DNA of 64,000 bases from Clitopilus passeckerianus (taxonomy: Eukaryota > Basidiomycota > Agaricomycetes > Agaricales > Entolomataceae): positions 682,001 to 746,000 of the forward strand of contig CALYLX010000145.1 in assembly GCA_944990035.1 (NCBI GenBank), given 5' to 3'. Below, piece after piece: positions 56,792 to 64,000 of this stretch (within the stretch, counting starts at the first letter, position 1; every line of letters begins with the position of its first letter). The position numbers and the translations under genes were made by a program. Under the pieces are notes generated by a model. It worked only from the letters and a program-made list of their open reading frames with translations. It was not told where the DNA came from and did no database searches.

Positions 56792-59688
56792 CTAACAGCG
56801 CTCGAAGACCTTGTACAAGTCTGGCAAACTCGCTACCTGTACCACATCCCTATCAAGCAGAGATTTTGGTGCAAATATATATCTCCGCAGGGCAGGAAAT
56901 ATGACATGTTGAATCTGCCATCGCTCTGCCTTTTCCTCAGCTTGTTCGTCTTCCGAGAAGTAAGTAGACGGGGACTGTGGTGGAAGCGCTGTGGAACCAG
57001 GCGCATAGAAGTAAGCAAGTTCTCGAAAGAATGTATCGAAACATTCTGTCTCCTTGCTCCAATCAACCTGTGTTTTATGTTGAGTACGTAGTCTTCGAGG
57101 TCAAGAAATGAACAGACCTGAGGACCCAACCTCATCAAGAAATTAGGTAAATTGTCCAGATTTGGAGTAAAATCTTTCAAGAGGAGAGGAAGGCTCTCAA
57201 CCAAGCCAGAGGCAGAGATATCTAACGAGAAATATTCCGAGAGCATGTCCTTCCTCATCATCAGAGTTGCGACAATACGCTATTGAAAACATCATATGGT
57301 GGGTCAGATCGATTTGCAAATCTGGGAAGTGAAGCAAAAGGCTGACATCCACAATCTGACTCTTCGACATCTTGCTCTCTTTTGTTGAATCTTCTGCATT
57401 CACCGCAATCTGAATCAACGCTCTTAATGAAGGCGGCGGTTCCAACTTGAGGCGCCTCAGGTCCCCGAATTGCCTTAGACCAAGTTGATAGAATAGCTCT
57501 TCGCTAACATAAGTTATTAGTACCATCGAAATAATTGGGTGACTTAGATGGAGAAACACTAACGCCAGCGCCCCGTGGTTTACGAGATAGAGGTTTGTGG
57601 AATATTGTATCAACGATAGCGACCTTGGCAAATCGACGATCCCAACGAATGTATGCTTTTCCAAAATTTCGGTGAGCTCTAAGGGCAAAAGGAAATGCCT
57701 TAGTAGATCAGTCTACCAAACAAATATTGTTAACTTACGTCGATGTTTGCCTTTAATCAAACTCTTCCTTAGAGTCACGACGGAAGTAAGAATGCATTCC
57801 GACTCTTTAACCTCCCTCGAGCCAGTCGTCTGCGCGCCGGAAGGGGTGGCAGTACCAGGTTTTACTATCTGTGCGGGATTGGTAACGGGGAACATAGAAT
57901 CCAGTGTTCGGTCTTTGAGAGAAGTTCGGACTTTATGTTGTGAGTATATCCGCTTGGCTGGCCTCTCTGTCGCGCTGTTTGAGTATGAAAGGTCCAGTAA
58001 GAATGGGGCAAGTACCTTTTGACAACCCATCTACCTCTTCCTCCCCATCAACATCCATCTCATCCTCTTCTTCCCGTTTTTTCCCTTTTCTCTTCTTGGG
58101 ATTATCCTGGACGGGCACAACTGGCAACAATGTCTCGAATGAAGATCAGTTCAACTGTGCCTTGTTCTGTCCAAGAAAGTTAGTCACCTGAACGTGGAAA
58201 GTCCTCGAATGACTCTTTTCCGTAAGGGCTTTCTGGAATCCATCCGATATCTTCTCGATTATTGCGTCTTCGTTCAGAAAGTGAACTTCTCGTTTGGTCG
58301 GATGTACGTTGACGTCAACTGAGCGTGGGTCAATTTCTAGGCTGCACGAGTAAGTGTCATAAGCGATGGGCTCTGAAGCGGAGAGAGCTTGTCGATATAC
58401 CTGAGATATATGAATGGGAAAGCTCCTTTGGGTAGGATAGCAGTATAAACTGCCTCGAATGCACGTTTCATCCGGCTTGATTCGACCAAACGATCTATAA
58501 ACATGTTAACGTAATCCCTCAAGCAACGAAAGGGATTCTTACGATTTATGAAAAGCAAAAATATTGTCTTCTTCGCCTGGTAGTTGACGCTTGTAATATG
58601 AGCTTCGGCATGCCATGACTCAGGATCGTCCTCTTCTACATCCATTTCATCATCGTCTTGGGCTTCCTTCGAGGAAACTTTGACGGGGAGAAGCTCTTTC
58701 GCAATGGTGTGGCCATACAGAAGACGAATTGTATTGGGCGTTTCTGAACCTGAAGGAGAGGAAAGCTCTGGTGAAGATGAGCCCGCCTAATGTGCCAAGA
58801 GTGAGCGTGGTACGAGCACCGAAAAGAAAACAGTTCTTACCTTCTTGCAAACGAATGCAACCTTGGGGTTGTGGGTCGCGTACTTAGTGACGACATCCAG
58901 AATCCTCGAATACTCTTCAGAAATATTCCGAAGGGCTGACAGTCGGGTGGGTGTGTTGTAGAATAGGTCTTCAATCTAACATGAAGTTAGAGGCTGAATA
59001 AGAGCCCAAATGTGAGTAATAGACTGACCGTAAGGGTCGTCCCGTCTGTACCGGCACATGGTTTTGGATCCGCACTGTGACCTGCCTTAGGCTGGACAAG
59101 GCGGCCGTCTGCGTAGTAAGCTCTGCGGGCTCCGTTAGAAAGTTAGAGATTAGACGCTGGGAGACGTACTTCCAAGCGCAGGTATCCTTCTTAGTCTTCG
59201 TCGTGACCGAAAGATGCGCAACATGCGAGATGGATGCTAATGCTTCTCCGCGAAAACCGTATGTTCTGATACGTGACAAGTCGTCGAACGTAGATATCTT
59301 TGACGTCGTGAACCTTTCAGCAAGGATTGGCAGGTCTGCTTTCTGGGCACATCTAAGCAAGTTCCTCGTCCAGTAGCCAGGTGAGCACAACTCACTCGGA
59401 TACCACTTCCGTTGTCCTGTATTTGCAGCAGCTTTAAACCTCCGTCTTTGACCGTAACCTTTATAGACGTCGCGCCAGCATCCAAGCTATTCTCAATAAG
59501 CTCCTTGAGAGCGGAAGCGGGTCGGTGTATAATCTTAGAATTTCAATCATGAACTGCTACCGACTTCCATCCGTGACTGTGCCTACCTCTCCAGCTGCAA
59601 TTCGGTTAATCAAGGACTCTTGAAGTCGCCTTATTGGCAGTGGGTCTCCCTGTATCTGTGGTTCGGAGTCCGTCTGAGCAGCATCCAT
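56792..59688 (-). CDS. MLH1: DNA mismatch repair protein MLH1
   Basis: From ATG 59688 ([11 protein letters not shown]) to TAG 56792, in about 13 exons and roughly 700 residues. The GHL ATPase domain is complete: [24 protein letters not shown] with the catalytic Glu and Mg-binding Asn, [33 protein letters not shown], and [17 protein letters not shown] Lys/Asp/Glu-rich linker follows ([20 protein letters not shown]), containing a likely nuclear localisation signal. The C-terminal dimerisation domain includes [20 protein letters not shown] and [18 protein letters not shown], and ends [11 protein letters not shown]. The final FERC is the invariant MLH1 end that reaches the PMS1 endonuclease site. 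MLH1 works with PMS1 (MutL-alpha) downstream of MutS homologues. Confidence 0.96.
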
Positions 59689-59944
59689 TGCTCGAATGTT
59701 CGTGTCCGTGAGTCGAGGCCTATGTTGCCAATGCGGCCGCTTTCTGACCGCGTTGAAAGAGTCAAACGCGAGCCAAAACGCGTGAGCCTAATTGGGCCGC
59801 GCTTACCTAATATTCCGCTCCAGGTATGGTCCGACCACTTTGAAATATGCAGACCTCTGCCATCTCCGACTTTTCTCTTGTTTTCTTTCTTTTACGTGTC
59901 AGCGGCTTTTGCGTTCTACGACCTTGTGCGATACCTAACTTATA
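59689..59944. promoter_or_regulatory. Shared divergent promoter of MLH1 and the CBS gene
   Basis: 256 bp separate the two start codons. The segment contains GC-rich stretches including ACGCGT-like sequence (CAAAACGCGTGAGC around 59775-59788). ACGCGT is the MluI cell-cycle box bound by MBF in fungi, a plausible G1/S control for a replication-repair gene. Confidence 0.5.
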
Positions 59945-60649
59945 ATGGCGGCAGTAGCAGTCAACTCGGCTTTCAGAGCACCGTTCTACGGTATGGGCGC
60001 GGAGCAAGACAGGTATCGGGGAGCAGTGGTGGAGGTAAGCCTTGTTCCAACAGGAAGGCGCTCGTTACTAAAACATATCGACTTAGGATCTTCAACTTAA
60101 CCCTGCTTTTTCTCTCCCTGCCACCGCTCCATTGATGCAGGCAATAGAGCTCGCATATGATCGTGACTTTTCCCATATACCGTTCGTTCTGCCTGTCACC
60201 AACTCTCCCTAATCACTGAGAATTCCCCAGAGTTTTGGACAAAGGAAGGAAACCACTTGGCTACATCGAAGTTGCCGACTTGAAATCCAAGTTCGAAGCT
60301 GGCGAGGCAAACCCAGTACGTCGCCAATCTAATCTAACTGGTTCCCCTTCCCCCTTTGTAAATTAATTCATTCATTCTGGCAGGATGACAAGATCTCGAG
60401 ATATATGGTCCGCTTCAAGCGAACGTCTTTTGAGCCTTACACCCTAATCACACCAAATACATCTCTGCAAGATCTGGAAGAGTTCTTGCACCACAATATC
60501 TTCGCACTCGGTATGTTCGTTCTTCAACTGGCTCATGATAGCGTTCTGACCTGGCCAAAGTCACTGATCCTGGCCGCAAATTCGTACTCGGCGTCGCCAC
60601 ATTACAAGACCTGGAGACCTTCATCTCAAGGAGCGGCTTCAAGTACTAA
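59945..60649 (+). CDS. Small two-CBS-domain protein
   Basis: Five exons (59945-60034, 60141-60181, 60231-60315, 60384-60510, 60561-60649) join to 143 residues. The product is essentially one CBS pair: CBS1 around VEAIELAYDRDFSHIPVLD and LGYIEVADLKSKF, CBS2 around LITPNTSLQDLEEFL, NIFALVTDPGRKFVLGVAT and LQDLETFISRSG. CBS pairs bind adenine nucleotides and sense energy status. No catalytic domain is attached, so this is a stand-alone adaptor-type protein of unknown partner. Splicing is strongly supported because the joined exons give continuous CBS motifs. Confidence 0.88.
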
Positions 60650-60933
60650 TTCCATCAATGCATACCTTCATCTTCGCTTGGTTTTTGTGGATATCCTTGC
60701 ACGTAGTTTTCTGATTTATTCTACCCATGATACGAATTTTTATGATTATCCAATATATAGACATTATATCAACGATCAAGCGTGTGTGATATGTTCAATT
60801 AATACAAGCAGATTGTGTAACGAAAAGCCTCTGCGATGCTACTGATTAGGGAGCATAGTATGATGATGGTGTGTATGTATGGTAATGAAAGTGATCCCAG
60901 GAAACCCAACAAAACAAAGATTTCCTTGAATTA

Positions 60934-63099
60934 TCATGTCCGTGGAAGCCAGAAAGAATAATTTCTACAAAGAAGGGGTAGGACACCTGAATACCCACAG
61001 AAATGTTTAGCAAGTTCCATCACATTACGAAGTACAGTTACTCACCAAATATAAGAACGGGGCCCCAGGCTGACAGCAGAAGAGCCACATGTTGCGTGCC
61101 AAAGGCTGCTGGGGGATCCCTGTGCTTGATCACGTCTACCAGTGTCGACAGAGTGCAAAGGATCTGCACGACGCCAAAGGAGCTTGATCCACAAATTCAG
61201 CCTTCGGCATACAGAACCAGGGAGGTAACCACTCACAACTGAAAAAGTATTATCCTCCCAATAGATGCATCCAAGCTAGGCAAAGGTCGTCGCTTGCGGA
61301 ATACTGCTAACGAAAAGGGACGTCAGATCACCAGAAAGAAATAATACGACAAATAAAAAGACTCACAGCCTAAAGGCCTATGAACAACCTTCGACACACT
61401 CCTCATCGGCCTTCCATCCTCTTCAAACCTCTCCTCAAGTTCTATACTCTCCTTCCCCTTATAAATGGAGTCCGAATCATGCTCCTCCCTCTGAAAGCTC
61501 CTATGGCTCCACTCCAAATCATCTTCCCTCTTCGTCGGCGTATCGCTCTCCGGGTCAGTCGCCTCCCCACTGATATCCGGCGTACTATCCAGCGGACCCA
61601 ACACCTCCACCCAATTCTCGCTCGGCTGTCGATGCAGCCCACCATCATCGAACTCCGTGCTTCTCCTACTTATACTCCTCCTGCTCTGTCGAAAGGCATC
61701 TCCATCCGGGTCAAACGTGACTGTCCCCATATTTGGCGGATTTGCAAATGTAGGGAAGGATGACGAGGCTGGCGAGTCCGGCACCCGTTCCAGCTCCTGC
61801 GGTTCCTTATCAGGGTCGTCGTTGAGGTCCCCGGTGGTATCCAAAGACAGAGACGGCATTTCTCGCATTGAGGTGGAGGGATACGGCTGTATTTGAGATC
61901 TCGAACGACCATGTTTTATTGGCTGGCGCCGTGGGTGGGAGGAAAACGAGCCCGTTGAGGAAGAGATCATGCGACCGAGGCGCATTTGGATCCTGCGGGG
62001 GCGTTCGGGTTCAATTGCCATTGAGTCGTCTACTATTTCTGCGGGGTCTCGCGAGCGGCGGAGGTGTTGATTGGTTTTGGAGATTTTGATAACGGATGTG
62101 ATTGAGTAGTATACACAGGGAAAAGCTAGAAGGAGGGGAAAGCCTGCATAACTCAGGAATCGAAGCCTGTCGATGACTACTTCAGAACAAATAAAATTCC
62201 ACGACAACGTAATTACGCACCATTCAGGCTCCGCATAGTCGCAGTGTAGGTCATCGCTTGGTAGACCTGAGTCCAGGGAGAATGTCACAGAAATTTGGAT
62301 GACTGAAGCTATCAGAGGATATGCAACCAATGGGTACAAATATTTCCACTTCCAAGTGAGGGCGCTTAAATATGGACGATTTAATAAAAGTAAAGATGAA
62401 GATAATTGCGGGAACGTACGCTTCGCCTCCGCCTGTCCAAGTCTTCGGCTTGTTTGCTGCTTCACACGTTGCCATTGTAAATGCAGCCGCGACTCCTGAC
62501 ATGAGAAAGCTGGCAAAACCGATGATGATCGATTGGGCTGGTGATGACTGGAGCTTGAGAAAGCTGACAAGCTGGGTGGGCAGTGAAAGCACATACCTGT
62601 GCAAAACGCTTTAGGCATTTGGAATGGATCCATCCGGTATATCAAGCCTAGTGACGGTTAGCGACTATTCAACAAAGCATATTTAGGTGACATACCCAGA
62701 CAGAAAATTCCCTGCATTAATGTGCAACCAAAGCAGTACAGAATTGGGGCCCAATACGTCCTCAACGCACGCCCAAACCAGAACATGGTGACCCAGCAGG
62801 CAATCAAGCCTACAAAAAACGAAGGAATCCAATGAGCTCGTCACATTCTCAATGCGACTCCCCTTGGAGGCAAATACATCCAAATCGCTAGCACTCACCT
62901 GATAGCGAGAGGGAAAACCATGTCGCTCTAAGGCCAAACCCAAGCATAACACTTCGTCGACGGACGTTGGTCCTGCTCTGGTGGTCGTCGTTGAACCAGA
63001 AGAACCTGCCCCAGAGCTGAAACCGTTTAGTAGGTAATATTATGGGAGAAAAATCACGGCAGACCCAATACAGCGGCCCCGGCAATGCCTCGAGGTCAT
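60934..63099 (-). CDS. GPCR-like multi-pass membrane protein
   Basis: From ATG 63099 (a short MTSRHCRG leader, start uncertain) to TGA 60934. Seven hydrophobic segments can be joined: SVMLGFGLRATWFSLSLSG-LIACWVTMFW, TYWAPILYCFGCTLMQGIFCL, QSIIIGFASFLMSGVAAAF, KWKYLYPLVAYPLIASVIQ, FLSYAGFPLLLAFPCVYYS, RIILFHSFGVVQILCTLSTL, and GTQHVALLLSAWGPVLIFG. The loop after helix five is about 230 residues, Ser/Arg/Asp-rich and disordered. This layout, with a large third cytoplasmic loop, is that of fungal GPCR-like receptors (Git3/cAMP-receptor-like class); Agaricomycete relatives share the RFLSYAGxPLLL and PFGTQHVALL motifs. The ligand is unknown. The 440-codon open frame at 61323-62645 runs through introns at both ends and is not the true exon. 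Confidence 0.78.
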
Positions 63100-64000
63100 G
63101 ACTTCAGGGACAGAAGGCAAAAACGTTTACCAGAATTGATATGCCCATTTAGAGAAGCAGGTCCTGAGATAAGATTGACTCAATTCATCCAGTCCGAGTC
63201 GGATCGTCCAACCCTACTTATGTTTTCAATGCACAACCAAGGGCGGCTTTACTTTGAGATCTTCGAGCACCAATTTCAGCGGAAAGCACAGAAAAACTGA
63301 GGAAAAACGGCGAAGTATATCGCTACAACGTGGGTCATGTGGTAATTGGGCTAAGCACTATTACGACTGTCAGCCTGTCAAGCCGTCCCAGAGCGCCTCC
63401 AAGTAACTCCTTTGGCGCACTTTTTCAGCCACAATCACAGACAAATGTCAAGCTCTGGAAAGCTTGGTCACGCCCCAGCAGCCCTTCGTTTCAGCTAGGT
63501 CGGGGGTATCAAAGAACGGTCTGGTGTCGTTGCAATTGACGATGCTATGTGCTTGAGCCTGGTTGTCGAAGGATACTTTCCATTGTCCCGCGTTTTGGGG
63601 ATAATGAAGTGCGATGCTCCGCAATGTGTGCAAAAAATTGGAAGAGAACAGGGTCAATGTTGCCAGGAGACGATCACTGCAGTTGCCATTTGGGATAACA
63701 AAACGCGCTAATTTAGTGGCTCTCAGGATACCTCCGTCTTTCCCACAATCGTTAAATCTCGAGTCAGTCAGAAGGCCGGGAAAGACGCCGGCATCTCCCT
63801 ATAAAGGCAAGTCCAGGACGCCAGCCGCTAGAAATCGACTTGTGCGGGTAGAAAAAAGCTTGAACAACTGGAATTTAGAAATAGTTTATACACGAAGGCT
63901 GATTCTAGCCGTTTCTATTCGGACGCCTTTCGTCACTTTTCTACGAATCGAAATTAGTAAAGGCGAATAGCATCGAACACAAAGTTCGGCGACCTGGTGA
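63100..64000. other. Right edge, no supported gene
   Basis: Upstream of the GPCR-like gene. The frames present (up to 118 codons) show no family motifs, and no repeat or RNA gene is evident. A gene could begin beyond the window. Confidence 0.4.

Noticed and set aside
61323..62645. Uninterrupted 440-codon open frame on the minus strand
   Set aside because: Both ends are intronic read-through. The correct joins restore the membrane helices SIIIGFASFLMSG and RIILFHSFGVVQ in other frames.
1..64000. CRISPR arrays, operons, phage or integrated viral genes
   Set aside because: None seen; the intron-rich fungal gene structure explains the coding content.

Overview
The window is nuclear DNA of a filamentous basidiomycete, most likely an Agaricomycete mushroom-forming fungus. 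Protein genes are split by many short introns (mostly 45-75 nt, GT...AG). Gene families typical of that group are present: a DUF6533-type seven-helix membrane protein, a NACHT/ankyrin NLR with the basidiomycete-style leader, fungal F-box proteins, and an AA9 copper oxygenase suggesting plant-cell-wall decay. Exon structures below were joined by hand from open frames, splice signals and known family motifs. Internal boundaries are predictions.

Layout, left to right: a gene-poor left edge (1-3157); a single-pass Ser/Thr-rich surface protein (-); a tRNA-Val(TAC); another gene-poor stretch; a C2H2 zinc-finger protein (+); an unknown multi-pass membrane protein (-); an AA9 LPMO (+); an oxysterol-binding protein (-); a secreted GH16-like glucanase (-); a mitochondrial-type isoleucyl-tRNA synthetase (+) tail-to-tail with a prolyl-tRNA synthetase (-); an accessory block on the minus strand from 25.4 to 33.0 kb (seven-helix membrane protein, NACHT-ankyrin NLR, DUF6533 protein); a gene-poor gap with a TTTAAA-rich cluster; then a dense housekeeping half.

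The housekeeping half holds a B-type cyclin (+), an F-box protein (-), an alpha/beta hydrolase (-), a second F-box protein (+), RPN1 of the 26S proteasome (-), the giant Furry/Tao3/Mor2 morphogenesis scaffold (+), MLH1 (-), a small two-CBS protein (+) and a GPCR-like membrane protein (-). Several neighbours share short divergent promoters (RPN1/TAO3, 272 bp; MLH1/CBS, 256 bp) or converge within 300 bp.

No operon-like or CRISPR-like system is present, and I see no intact transposon. The most notable items are a 7-nt microexon that restores the catalytic region of the GH16-like gene, a ProRS with an in-frame mitochondrial-type leader ahead of a second start, an AA9 enzyme with Glu at the usual Gln position beside the copper site, and a cluster of nine TTTAAA palindromes in 235 bp.
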